Positions 53,747 to 63,361 of a stretch of DNA of 64,000 nucleotides are shown here, one piece after another. Positions within the stretch are counted from its first letter, which is position 1; each line of letters begins with the position of its first letter. The notes under the pieces are model-generated. The model ran no database searches. It was not told where the DNA came from and saw only the letters and a program-made list of their open reading frames with translations. Where the stretch lies: the NCBI RefSeq assembly GCF_024806495.1, contig NZ_JANUFF010000001.1:682001-746000 (forward strand). Reading direction: 5' to 3'. Both the position numbers and the translations under genes were made by a program. Source of the DNA: Chryseobacterium sp. JUb7 (GTDB lineage: Bacteria; Bacteroidota; Bacteroidia; Flavobacteriales; Weeksellaceae).

Positions 53747-55150
53747 TTAATATCCTGGATTCTGTTGCATATTGCTGTTAAGATCCAGGCTCTTTTGAGG
53801 TATAGGAACTACAAATTTATTATTAGGATAAGTAGGATTACAGTTATTTGAAATACAGCCGTTATTTCTTACGATATTTTTATGATTTCTCATCAAATCG
53901 AAGAAATATTGATTTTCAAAGACAAACTCTTTCCTTTTTTCTTCCAATAAAACATCAATCGAAACAGAGGATAAAGAAGACAATCCGGCTCTGTTTCTGA
54001 TTGTATTAATATCGTTTAAAGCTTGTGTTGTATTTCCCAGGTGGAGCGCTGCTTCGGCTCGGATAAAATAGATTAAACTTAATCTGTAGACTAAATTACT
54101 AGTTGTTTCTTTATACTTTATTGTAAAATTATAGGGTAAGTTAGTGGTACTACCGGTTGTTTTTAAACTTTTTACTTCAAAAAGATTTTTTCTTAAATCA
54201 TCGGATGTATACAAGTTATAGATATCATCAGACGCTACATAATTTGCATAAGAGCTACCAGATCCCACATTATAAAGACTTTGAAGAGGTGATGCATTTG
54301 CATTTTCTCCAATTTCCCAAATAGTCTCAGCAGTAGCCCAGTTGGATATTAATTCATTTTGGATCGTTAGACTAAATCCTGAACCTGAAATAATTTCATT
54401 ACTGTAATCATAAGCTTTTTGCCAGTCGTTTTTATAGAGTGCAATTTCTGCTGCGATTGATTTTGCTGCCGTGGGGTTAATAAAGTTTTTATTTTCTCCT
54501 ACAGGAATTGCATGATTTGGCTGAATGAAATTCAATGACTGAGTGATATCATCTTCAAGTAACGTAAAAGTTTCTGCAACGGTTTTTCTGGAAGGATAGT
54601 CTACCCCAACTTTTAGAGGAGCTGTATTATAAACAATTCCCAAATGAGAAGCATCTGATGTATAGGTATAATTCTGGGCATAATGTTTATACAGCTGAAA
54701 GTGAACAAACGCTCTTAATGCCAGAGCCTCAGCTTTGATTTCTTTAATTTCAGATTCACTAGCATCTGTTAGATTATCAACATATTGCAAAATTAGATTA
54801 AGATTATTAATGATAGAATAATTGTCATTATAATAATAATTTAAGTCACTTTCTGACGCTTCGTCATCAAACTGATAAATATTTTGAATATTGGTAGCAA
54901 CTGATATATTTCCATTAGTTCTTGGGGAAAATTTCAGGTTACCGGATAGTAAATCTCCATAAGTATAACCCACCTCAGAAAAATAGGTAGAACGAAGACT
55001 ATAATACGCTCCGTTTAAAGCTTCCAATACACCTTTTTTTGTAGACAACTGTGTATTCACAGAAATTGTTTCCACAGGTTCATGTTCAAGAAAATCTCTA
55101 CAGGAAACTGTAGACAATAATGCTAACGATAGAAAGAATATTTTTTTCAT
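53747..55150 (-). CDS. SusD/RagB-family lipoprotein (second pair)
   Basis: 467 aa, shorter than the xylan-locus SusD. The lipoprotein signal ends in STVSC (Cys17), then RDFLEHEPVETISVN. SusD signatures: ALALRAFVHFQLYKHYAQNY near residue 145, IRAEAALHLGNTTQALNDIN, RKEFVFENQYFFDLMRNHKN, and the C-terminal PIPQKSLDLNSNMQQNPGY. Binds the ligand of the SusC transporter 12 bp upstream. No glycosidase follows; the next gene is a peroxidase, so the substrate may not be a polysaccharide. Confidence 0.95.
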   Translation of the reverse strand: MKKIFFLSLALLSTVSCRDFLEHEPVETISVNTQLSTKKGVLEALNGAYYSLRSTYFSEVGYTYGDLLSGNLKFSPRTNGNISVATNIQNIYQFDDEASESDLNYYYNDNYSIINNLNLILQYVDNLTDASESEIKEIKAEALALRAFVHFQLYKHYAQNYTYTSDASHLGIVYNTAPLKVGVDYPSRKTVAETFTLLEDDITQSLNFIQPNHAIPVGENKNFINPTAAKSIAAEIALYKNDWQKAYDYSNEIISGSGFSLTIQNELISNWATAETIWEIGENANASPLQSLYNVGSGSSYANYVASDDIYNLYTSDDLRKNLFEVKSLKTTGSTTNLPYNFTIKYKETTSNLVYRLSLIYFIRAEAALHLGNTTQALNDINTIRNRAGLSSLSSVSIDVLLEEKRKEFVFENQYFFDLMRNHKNIVRNNGCISNNCNPTYPNNKFVVPIPQKSLDLNSNMQQNPGY

Positions 55151-55162
55151 TATCTTTAAATT

Positions 55163-57952
55163 TTAAAAATTAGCTTTAAATCCAAAGCTAAAAGTCCTCA
55201 TTTCAGGATATAAATATCGAAACTCACGAATTCCGTTTTTACCGGTTGGAGATTTTTCTTTATACCAATACAAAACATTTGTACAGTCTATGAATATGCT
55301 TGCATTTTTTATAAAACTATTTTTAATAGTACTTAGAGGAAGTTGATAATTAATATTGACATTTTGAAGTTTGACATGGCTATTGTCATAAACATATTTG
55401 CTCGTATTTGGAATTGTTGTTTTACTGGTAGGCTTTCTATTTTCTGCAATATCACCTGGTACCATCCAATAATCCAATGCATTGACGCTCATATTTCTGT
55501 TAACCAAATTACTGTACTTATCAATCAATTCTGAACCGACCAGAGCATCTCCCCCCCATTCAAAATTGATAAGAAATGTCATACTTAAATTCTTATAACT
55601 TATCCTGTTGCTAAGACCTCCTGTAAAATCAGGTTGAGTATTTCCGATAATGGTATACTGCAATTCATTATTCGCTGTAAATTGTCCATAATCTTTAAGT
55701 TCTCCATTTACCAAATATGTATCAAGTCCATTTGCCGGATTTACTCCCATCCATTGATATCCCCAGATTGCAGATGTAGGTGATCCTATTTTCTGTGCAC
55801 GTGCCAATGTAGAACTAGAAAACTTATCGGACAAACCAAAAAGATCAGTCACTTTATTTTTTACGGTTGCAATATTAAATGTTGTATTCCATTTAAAATT
55901 TTTCTTGGTAAACCAATTTCCACGCATAGAAAATTCGATACCTTGGTTATACATTGCTGCCCCATTTATTTCTGCACTACCATACCCCGTTTCAGGAGGG
56001 ACATCACGATTAAGAATCATATCGGATATATTATTTCTGTATACCTCTACCGTAAAATCCAATATTTTTAAAATACTAAAATCTAACCCCAAGTTGATTT
56101 TTTCATTTCTTTCCCATGAAAGTTCTCTGTTAGGAGGAGAACTGGTATCCGGATAAGCATAATCATAATTGTAGTCAAAACCATTATAAGATACTTTATA
56201 TAAACCAGATGATCTGTAGCTTCCGATTCTTGAATTCCCGGTCATTCCCCAAGAAGCACGTAAACGTAAAAAACTCAGAACCTTATTGTTACTCAAAAAA
56301 TTTTCTTTTGAAATCAACCATGAAGCACCAATTCCTCCATTAAGAGTTGCATTGATATCTTTTCCGAAAGCAGAACTTTCATCTCTTCTTATTGTTGCAG
56401 AAAGAAAATATTTTTTATTAAAATCATAATTCAACTGTGAAAAAAAGCTTCTCCCACTGTTTTCTTCAGTAAGAGCTTTGAAAATCGGAGTATTAATAGA
56501 ATTCCACGGTAACTGATAATTTGCAAAGTCTTCAAAATTGGTTCCTATGTTAACCTCTTTATAATCTTTGTTATGACGTAATTCCATACCTATCAAAATA
56601 TCCGCATGATGTTTTTTAAGAAAATCTTTTTCATAATAAAGATGTGTACTCCAATTCCATTTTTTACTGTCAGAAGTATTTATTCTGCTTTTTCCAAAAT
56701 TTTTACCCGTTATTCCACTTTCATTAAGTCCTGACTTCCAGTTTACATTATTTTTATAGGATAGATCAGCACCAAATAAACTACTTACTTTTAACCCCTT
56801 AGCCAGCTCATAGCTTACGTTTAAGCTTGAAATTAAAGAATTATTTTTAACATTACTTATATTTTGGGTAGTCGCCTGAAGTGGATTGGGGTTACCATTA
56901 AAACCACTGGATGCATAACTTCCATCATCATTATATATTTTATTAACAGGAGCCAGTATGAAATTAAAATATGTATTAGGCTGATCTTTTTCAAAGTTAT
57001 TATAAGCTGTATACAGACTGATTTTTAATTTCTTGTAATCAAATCCTACACTTGCATCAATTCCTTTTTTTTCTAAAGAATTAAGAACTTTTGATTCATT
57101 ATTTTTGGAATAATCCAAACCTACTCTGTAGGTAAAATATTTATTTCCTCCACTTGTTGTAAAATTGGTCCTGGAAAAGTCTCCGTTACCATTCATCACT
57201 TCAAACCAGTTGACATCTGTTCCATTCCATGGATATCCGGAGCTGCTTGCATTATTATTTTTCAAATAATCATTATAGAGCTGAGCATATTGCTGACCAT
57301 TCAGATATTTTACTTTATTGATACTCTGAGACACTCCATATTGTGTAGAAAAAGAGTAAGTCGCTTTTCCTTTTCGTCCTTTTTTTGTTGTAATCAAAAT
57401 GACTCCATTAGCAGCTTCTGCTCCATACAACGCAACTGCTGCTGCATCTTTTAAAATATTGATGCTTTCAATATTATCAGAATTAAATCTTGCCAATGGA
57501 TTGATATTTAATTCAGAATTAGCTTCCGAGCCATCAAAATAGGCTTGATCAAAACCATTATCTTCCCTTATGATCACACCATCTACGATGATTAACGGTT
57601 GTGTAGACGTACCAAAATTTCCATTAATAGGCACCAGTGATCCTAATCCCCTGATATTAATGCTTACAGGTTTTCCCAATTCAGAATTATTTACAATCTG
57701 AACCCCCGGTGCCAGACCCGCGATCATTTTGTCAATACTTTCAAAAGGCTGACTCGTGCTGATATCTTTATCGGTGAGAGTCACAATGGAACCTACTACC
57801 TCTTCTTTCAGTTTTTTGGTTCCGTAAGAAGAAGTGACAACCACCTCTTCAATCGATTGCACGTCTATAGAATCTTTTTTTTCTGACGAGGTCTGTGCAT
57901 GTATAGAAACAGCTCCACAAACCATCAGAATGCTTGCAACGAATTTCTTCAT
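55163..57952 (-). CDS. SusC/RagA-family TonB-dependent transporter (second pair)
   Basis: 929 aa. Signal peptide (FVASILMVCGAVSIHAQ), TonB box region (VQSIEEVVVTSSYGTKKLKE), plug (INIRGLGSLVPINGNFGTST; INILKDAAAVALYGAEAANG), barrel ending in aromatic Phe (FGFKANF). Like the other SusC here it lacks the carboxypeptidase-D-like N-terminal domain. It heads a minus-strand unit susC-susD-peroxidase-hxlR. The cargo is unknown. Confidence 0.95.
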   Translation of the reverse strand: MKKFVASILMVCGAVSIHAQTSSEKKDSIDVQSIEEVVVTSSYGTKKLKEEVVGSIVTLTDKDISTSQPFESIDKMIAGLAPGVQIVNNSELGKPVSINIRGLGSLVPINGNFGTSTQPLIIVDGVIIREDNGFDQAYFDGSEANSELNINPLARFNSDNIESINILKDAAAVALYGAEAANGVILITTKKGRKGKATYSFSTQYGVSQSINKVKYLNGQQYAQLYNDYLKNNNASSSGYPWNGTDVNWFEVMNGNGDFSRTNFTTSGGNKYFTYRVGLDYSKNNESKVLNSLEKKGIDASVGFDYKKLKISLYTAYNNFEKDQPNTYFNFILAPVNKIYNDDGSYASSGFNGNPNPLQATTQNISNVKNNSLISSLNVSYELAKGLKVSSLFGADLSYKNNVNWKSGLNESGITGKNFGKSRINTSDSKKWNWSTHLYYEKDFLKKHHADILIGMELRHNKDYKEVNIGTNFEDFANYQLPWNSINTPIFKALTEENSGRSFFSQLNYDFNKKYFLSATIRRDESSAFGKDINATLNGGIGASWLISKENFLSNNKVLSFLRLRASWGMTGNSRIGSYRSSGLYKVSYNGFDYNYDYAYPDTSSPPNRELSWERNEKINLGLDFSILKILDFTVEVYRNNISDMILNRDVPPETGYGSAEINGAAMYNQGIEFSMRGNWFTKKNFKWNTTFNIATVKNKVTDLFGLSDKFSSSTLARAQKIGSPTSAIWGYQWMGVNPANGLDTYLVNGELKDYGQFTANNELQYTIIGNTQPDFTGGLSNRISYKNLSMTFLINFEWGGDALVGSELIDKYSNLVNRNMSVNALDYWMVPGDIAENRKPTSKTTIPNTSKYVYDNSHVKLQNVNINYQLPLSTIKNSFIKNASIFIDCTNVLYWYKEKSPTGKNGIREFRYLYPEMRTFSFGFKANF

Positions 57953-58279
57953 TTATCGGAATATAAATTTTGGATATAGATTAATTAAAGAACTGATGGT
58001 TTTTAACGGAAAAATGATCTGCAAAAACAATTGTAAAATCGCGATGGTAGGAAAAGAATATCTGCCTCATAAAAACCTCTTTAATTAGAATTAATAAAAA
58101 TAATTGCAAAAATAATCATTATAATTAATTAACGCCTGTTTTAAACCCATAAAAATATCAAATACTTAAAAAACTATATCTTTAAATAATAAAAAAAATA
58201 ATATCTATTTCATGATCCCGGTCATATCTTCAAAATTCTGAAAACAGTATTTTTATTTAATCATTTATTATCTATCATA
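57953..58279. other. 327-bp divergent intergenic region
   Basis: Between the second susC (minus) and the 202-aa gene (plus). AT-rich and without a supportable ORF. A minus-strand TATTTTTG (58107-58114) fits the -7 consensus and could serve susC with a long leader of ~150 nt; no -33 box at proper spacing was found. Confidence 0.45.
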
Positions 58280-58888
58280 ATGAAAGCAAAGCAAATTTCC
58301 GGTATACCCGAACAAAAAAAAGGAGGCTTTCATGATACCGAAAGTCGGCATTATTTTGATAGTCCCTTTCTTGCCCGGCAGCATTTTGAGATCCTGAAAA
58401 AAAGATTTTTCTCTATAAATCAATGGCAAAATTTCTGTAGTGATCAATTAGCTGATTTCAAATTATTTAATGATTGTGGCACCGCTATAAACGATATTCC
58501 ACAAATAGGAAATTTTATCCGTATTGATATTCCCGGTCCGGGAAATACTGAAGCTAAAGGATATGATTGGGTAAAAATTATCTGTATTAAAAAAGAAAAT
58601 ACCGATATTTCCGAAACCATACTCATCAACTGTAGTCCTTCTTCCTCTCCTCAGGATAAAAATACACACATTGCCCATTTCTATTCTTCAGAGGCAACGT
58701 CTACGTTTATGATTTCTTGGGAACATAATCTTATAAAAACTGCTGTTTACGGAAGAAATGAAACTCCTAATTTTAATACCGACTTTTTTAATAAAATCAG
58801 AAGTTTATTAATAGCAATCGGAGGAATAGTGGGTGTTGCAAAAATTCAATGGAAATGCCTGACCGACGGATTATTAAAATTTAAATAA
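58280..58888 (+). CDS. Uncharacterised protein, 202 aa
   Basis: No signal peptide or membrane segment. Short N-terminal stretch with two basic patches, then a probable beta-barrel-like domain: GNFIRIDIPGPGNTEAKGYD followed by WVKIICIKK, and STFMISWEHNLIKTAVYGRN. It ends with a helix and KIQWKCLTDGLLKFK. I recognise the IRIDIPGPGxxxxxGYDWVxI pattern as recurring in flavobacterial hypothetical proteins but know no function. It stands alone, divergent from the second susC. Confidence 0.8.
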   Translation: MKAKQISGIPEQKKGGFHDTESRHYFDSPFLARQHFEILKKRFFSINQWQNFCSDQLADFKLFNDCGTAINDIPQIGNFIRIDIPGPGNTEAKGYDWVKIICIKKENTDISETILINCSPSSSPQDKNTHIAHFYSSEATSTFMISWEHNLIKTAVYGRNETPNFNTDFFNKIRSLLIAIGGIVGVAKIQWKCLTDGLLKFK

Positions 58889-59212
58889 AGACGCTTCAGT
58901 TTATATCCTTACCCCAGAATAGAATTAATCATTATATTTTTTGTCAAAAAAACGTTAATTAAATTAATCTAGACTAAATTTAAATTAGACTATCATCTTA
59001 AAATTACGTATAAATACTGAAATTACCGCAGTTTCATCTGTCTAATTTTGATGTAAATAAAAACTGATACGTATGATTAAGAAAACGACCGAATACGCTA
59101 TTCCAGGCTAGTTACCCAGAATAATTACGAGTTGATTTTTATCCGTCTTTCATTCAACGGACATGATCAGCATGCACTTTCTTAAACACCGATAGACAAA
59201 ACCTTAAATTTA
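58889..59212. other. 324-bp intergenic region
   Basis: AT-rich DNA between the 202-aa and 78-aa genes. It holds a 12-codon ORF at 59073-59111 (MIKKTTEYAIPG), probably a relic or chance, and otherwise nothing I can support. The promoter of the 78-aa/522-aa pair should lie here. Confidence 0.5.
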
Positions 59213-59449
59213 ATGAAAATGATTACTAACAAAATCTTCAACGTTGATGATTATTATTTTGACATTTTTAGGTCGATTTCAGAATCCCTCACCGGATTTT
59301 CAGTAAACGAACTACAATCTACAGCTTTGACAGAGACCTATTACGAACATATTTCAGGTCAGATTGAAATCGCAACTTTCATTGAATTTCTAAAGCCGTT
59401 GGATTCTCAATACAATGCAGGACCAACTTTTCAATATCCTACTTATTAA
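59213..59449 (+). CDS. Small protein, 78 aa, resembling FAD-SLDH-type small subunits
   Basis: Helical, no signal peptide. The segment DIFRSISESLTGFSVNELQS with TETYYEHISGQ resembles the FxxLSxxLTGFxxxDL pattern of small subunits of membrane-bound sugar/sorbitol dehydrogenases (FAD-SLDH type), but these are only short matches. The C-terminus (DSQYNAGPTFQYPTY) is Tyr-rich. It lies 22 bp upstream of the 522-aa gene and is surely cotranslated with it, so the two likely work together. Confidence 0.75.
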   Translation: MKMITNKIFNVDDYYFDIFRSISESLTGFSVNELQSTALTETYYEHISGQIEIATFIEFLKPLDSQYNAGPTFQYPTY

Positions 59450-59471
59450 TAATCATAAAAAACAATAGACC

Positions 59472-61040
59472 ATGTTAAAAAGAAAAAAGGAAAGTTTTGA
59501 AAAAGGAAGCCAACTTTTAAAAACTTCAGCACCGGCACAAGAACAGAAAGGTTATCTTGCTAATCTTATGGACGGTTACTCAAAATTACTTATCGATGAT
59601 CCGGTAAGACCTTTCAGCGAAGAAAATTTACAGGAAATAGCCAATAATGTTGATTATGGCATTCTTGCCGCACTGAATGGCACATGGGTAAGCTACAATG
59701 CCAATTATAATCAAAACATAGAAAGACCCTCACTGGGAAGTGGAATCCACACGACTATTATGCCTTCTCCGGGTACCAATCCGAGTACCATTCCCGGTAA
59801 ATTCAGTTTTGACAGTGAAGAGTATATTGAAAAACTGACATTCGAAGTTGTTCCCGGCGGTGTCCGTAATCGTGGTGGTGCTACCGAATTATTTTGTGGT
59901 GCCATAAAATATGATCAAACCATTAAAAGCGTAAACAAAGTAGAAGGAAATCCTGAATTACAATATGCGGGCATCCACGAAGAAAACGGGATGTATCTTT
60001 GGTTAAGCGATGTTTACAATTATGCTGCTACTGAAGAAACGATTAAAAAAGACCGCGGAATTCATGCTTTCTCTGAAGAAGATTATAAAAACTACGGATA
60101 CACAGGAGAATACAGAAACGAGCCGCTGGTTGAAGTAAAAAATGAAAACGGCAATTCTTCATACATCCTTTTAAGCGATTTAAAAGAGGGTCAGAAATAT
60201 TATGAAATCATTCCAGCACAGGAAATCAAGCCTATGGATGGAATTACCGGACCTTATTTTATCCCAGATTATTCGATCTCAAGAAGTGGAGTTATTCCTC
60301 ACGGAAGTACAATTACCCTGCTGGGAGATATTACACCCGAAAGTATAAATAATAAAGTATATTACCTTAGAAACGGCGCTCCACAGTTCCCTACCGGCAA
60401 TAAAACTTGGGATCCTCCTCATCTGGCTATCTCACCAACAATGGGTGGCGCAGGAGCAAGTGTTACAGATCCTATCAATCTTGACGAACCCGCACCAGCC
60501 TGGGTTCATGAAACACTGACTGATAAAAACGATCCGGGATCTAATAAAATCTATACCCAGCGAATACTTGCTGATGACCTGTATCCTTATTCTGTACGTC
60601 CTGATATGCGACTAAGAGATACTTTGAGCGGACAAAAAGTTGATAATTATGTTCTTGTTAAATTATCATCAAAAAAGAAAACCGGGGCACAGGGAGGAAT
60701 TTTGAATGTTCCCTTTGTTAACCGTTTTGTTCCCACTGTTGAAGTGGATTTCAGTCTATGGATTGAAACAGTGATCGAAGACGGAAAAGAAATTCTTCAG
60801 CTTCAATATGAACAAATTATATTCTTTGAATTCGATTTCGGAAATGACGGTGGTACTACAAGCTGGCCTCACATCCAGGTCAACACCCTTCGTAAAATCG
60901 AGGATATTCCTGCAGATCAAAGAAAAGTGATTGAAGAACAGTTCTTCAATGCTCCTACGGGAATGAGCTTAACAACTTCTTCGTCGCTGGCTGTTGAAAG
61001 TGTAAATCCACCTCCAGGATGCCCTTATCATAAAGGCTAA
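59472..61040 (+). CDS. Uncharacterised protein with nitrobindin/lipocalin-like beta-barrel pattern, 522 aa
   Basis: No signal peptide. Residues ~60-190 follow a pattern seen in proteins often labelled 'heme-binding': LAALNGTWVSYN, FSFDSEEYIEKLTFEVVPGG, VRNRGGATELFCGAIKYDQT, HEENGMYLWLSD, and later SRSGVIPHGSTITLLGD. The C-terminal ~150 residues are beta-rich (PTVEVDFSLWIETVIEDGKE; YEQIIFFEFDFGNDGGTTSW) and the protein ends in PPPGCPYHKG, with one Cys and one His that could bind a metal or haem. It is paired with the 78-aa gene 22 bp upstream. The assignment is by pattern only; its function is not known to me. Confidence 0.85.
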   Translation: MLKRKKESFEKGSQLLKTSAPAQEQKGYLANLMDGYSKLLIDDPVRPFSEENLQEIANNVDYGILAALNGTWVSYNANYNQNIERPSLGSGIHTTIMPSPGTNPSTIPGKFSFDSEEYIEKLTFEVVPGGVRNRGGATELFCGAIKYDQTIKSVNKVEGNPELQYAGIHEENGMYLWLSDVYNYAATEETIKKDRGIHAFSEEDYKNYGYTGEYRNEPLVEVKNENGNSSYILLSDLKEGQKYYEIIPAQEIKPMDGITGPYFIPDYSISRSGVIPHGSTITLLGDITPESINNKVYYLRNGAPQFPTGNKTWDPPHLAISPTMGGAGASVTDPINLDEPAPAWVHETLTDKNDPGSNKIYTQRILADDLYPYSVRPDMRLRDTLSGQKVDNYVLVKLSSKKKTGAQGGILNVPFVNRFVPTVEVDFSLWIETVIEDGKEILQLQYEQIIFFEFDFGNDGGTTSWPHIQVNTLRKIEDIPADQRKVIEEQFFNAPTGMSLTTSSSLAVESVNPPPGCPYHKG

Positions 61041-61224
61041 AATACATCATGATTCAACCTTATAGGGTTTGAGATCAAAAAATGAAAAATATAATTACCG
61101 TGAAAATCAATTATCTTCCATACACAAGGGTTCAGATTACGATTCTATTAATCAACCTTATTTAATATTGAAGTTGCTTTTCAGTAGACCGAAAAAAGAA
61201 ACGGATAAGTTTTATTTTAAAATT

Positions 61225-61262
61225 AAAACTCCTTCAGATTTAAGGATTTGAAGGAGTTTTTA
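61225..61262 (+). terminator. Terminator between convergent genes
   Basis: AAAACTCCTTCA (61225-61236) pairs with TGAAGGAGTTTT (61249-61260) around a 12-nt loop, then T. It lies between the 522-aa gene (plus) and the 602-aa gene (minus, stop at 61267) and can serve both, since A/T runs flank both sides. Confidence 0.85.
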
Positions 61263-61266
61263 GTAT

Positions 61267-63075
61267 TTATTTTTCCACGATTGGAATTTCAATTTCCGAC
61301 AGCATCATTTTATACTTCTGAAGCTGACTGTTAATCGTGTTTAATTCTTGTTTAAAAAAGCCTGAATCCACAAAAAGATCTTCGTAGTAACTCACTCCCT
61401 TAAAAAGGTTTTCTTTAAAGGTGTTCCACTTTTTATACTGCGAATTGGTGATCGTGTCTGAAAAATTGATAATCTCTTTCTTCAGATGATCCACATACAT
61501 TTTTAGTTCGTTGATAAACATGTTCGGGCGATTATTTTCAGGAAGAATGTTTGTATTACCATAAATATGTTTCACCATTTGAGAAAGAGAAACTTCTTTG
61601 TCAAAAAAAGCGAGATTAGGTCCCGGACAAATCACAACGCCCTGTTTTTCACCTTTTATTTCAAGATTCTGCTCCATATACGCGGCATTCACCAAACCTA
61701 CACAAAGACAGGCTTTTTCTGTTATTGCTTTTTTTCTTTTTTCAAACTGTTCCGGATTCAAATATTCTTTTTCAGACTCCAGATTACCAAGTTTAATATC
61801 CTGATATTTTTTGGATGCCGTACAAATTCCTTCGGGGGAAAATTCTTTACTTAATGCCAGCAGTTTTTTAGGACACGAACTGCCATATCGGTTTTTATGG
61901 TTATTATTTTGTCTGAAAATTTCATTTGATGTTCCCTTTACAGTATTAAAAGGAACTCCTAAAGGCGAAATATTGCTTAAATAAAAATCTTTTTCTTTTG
62001 ACCGCACAAGCAATTCCCGCGTTGCATGATCTACAGAAGTAGCTTCCGGAACCAGTAAAAACGGAGATCCCCAGCCGACACTGTCTACCTTATAATTTTT
62101 CAGCAGAAAATCATGCTCTTCAGAGGTTCCTACCCCACCCTGAACCGTAATTTTCATTTCCAGAGGATCCGAAACAGACCATTTACCTTTCTGTTCTAAA
62201 GCACCGACCATTAAAGCGTGTGCAGACTGAATCAATTCCCCTTTTTTCTGCTTAAATTCCTCCATAATAGGTCCAAGCAAAAGACCTTCTGTTGCAAAAG
62301 CGTGCCCTCCGCAATTCAAACCGGATTCTATCCTGTATTCTGAAACCCAAAGCCCTTTTTTAGCCAAGAAATTCCCCTGAATCATGGCCGACCGGAAATC
62401 ACTGACTTTCAGAATAATTTTCTTTTTTAGGCTTCCGTTTTCGTCTGGAAAAAAATCATCAAATTCTTCAATATAACTGTATAAACGCGGATTCATTCCC
62501 GCAGAAAGGACCAGAGAAGAAGACAGTTTGCTGTTTGCAAAACCACGTAAAGAAGCATGTGCGTCGTTAAAAATAACAGGCAGCTGTTCTTTTTTCTTAA
62601 AATTGTCTTTATCAACTTTAGTCATAATATTGACATCTATACTCCCAGGAGCAAGATTTTTTTCAATAAAATGTTTAATTGAAGCGGTAAAATTTTCCTT
62701 TTGATTCAACAGATTCTGTAATCCGTTTTTCAGTTCTGAAGTATTGGGAAGCATCTCCACAAAGCTTTTCAGTGCAGTTTTATTTTTTGCAATCTCCTGT
62801 TTGAAGGCTTTAAATTTTTCATTGACGATATCGTCTACCATATCCAGATAGGCTGTAATTCTTTTGGCTCGATAATCATCTGTTTTTGTCGAAATACTTC
62901 CATAGTGCAAATTGAATTTTTTACTATAAAAGTTTTTCATTTTCTCTACAATCTCATCATCAATTATAGATACAACGGAAGATATTCCGTATTGTGCCAC
63001 ACGAATAGGACTGTCTATCGTGTAAGCTAATCCCATCACAGGAATATGGAAATTGTGCAAAGGTTTTTTGATCAT
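61267..63075 (-). CDS. Uncharacterised protein, 602 aa, possible flavin-type TIM barrel
   Basis: No signal peptide. N-terminal VMGLAYTIDSPIRVAQYGIS then SVVSIIDDEIVEKMK; a helical insert (about residues 65-145); then ESGLNCGGHAFATEGLLLGP and MKITVQGGVGTSEEHDFLLK followed by VDSVGWGSPFLLVPE, which resemble phosphate/FMN loops of nitronate-monooxygenase or FabK-like TIM barrels. The last third has Cys groups (SSCPKKLLALS, GICTASKKYQ, KACLCVGLVNAAYM) that could hold an iron-sulphur cluster. I do not recognise the family. It is divergent from a ketoacyl-ACP synthase III gene across a 286-bp gap. Confidence 0.85.
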   Translation of the reverse strand: MIKKPLHNFHIPVMGLAYTIDSPIRVAQYGISSVVSIIDDEIVEKMKNFYSKKFNLHYGSISTKTDDYRAKRITAYLDMVDDIVNEKFKAFKQEIAKNKTALKSFVEMLPNTSELKNGLQNLLNQKENFTASIKHFIEKNLAPGSIDVNIMTKVDKDNFKKKEQLPVIFNDAHASLRGFANSKLSSSLVLSAGMNPRLYSYIEEFDDFFPDENGSLKKKIILKVSDFRSAMIQGNFLAKKGLWVSEYRIESGLNCGGHAFATEGLLLGPIMEEFKQKKGELIQSAHALMVGALEQKGKWSVSDPLEMKITVQGGVGTSEEHDFLLKNYKVDSVGWGSPFLLVPEATSVDHATRELLVRSKEKDFYLSNISPLGVPFNTVKGTSNEIFRQNNNHKNRYGSSCPKKLLALSKEFSPEGICTASKKYQDIKLGNLESEKEYLNPEQFEKRKKAITEKACLCVGLVNAAYMEQNLEIKGEKQGVVICPGPNLAFFDKEVSLSQMVKHIYGNTNILPENNRPNMFINELKMYVDHLKKEIINFSDTITNSQYKKWNTFKENLFKGVSYYEDLFVDSGFFKQELNTINSQLQKYKMMLSEIEIPIVEK

Positions 63076-63361
63076 TTTTAACGTTTGATTAAAATAATGT
63101 TTCCTTCTAAATTCCCATCAACTAAAATTCACTGCTGTAAAAATATGAGTTTAAATTTAACTATGTGTTAAATAATACATGATTTTATTCAAAATATGCT
63201 TAAAATCATTCATTTAAATTTAAAAATTCTTTTAAGTTAAAACAATTTCACAAACAAACTGTAAATATTTTTTGAGAAACCTGTAATTACTAGGTTTTAA
63301 TCGTTATATTTACCGAATTATTCAGCCTACTCAACATAAAAGACTGAAAATCAAAGTTTAG

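Noticed and set aside
61069..61251. 60-codon ORF after the 522-aa gene
   Set aside because: TTG start, no family-like features, and its end overlaps the terminator stem at 61225-61262.
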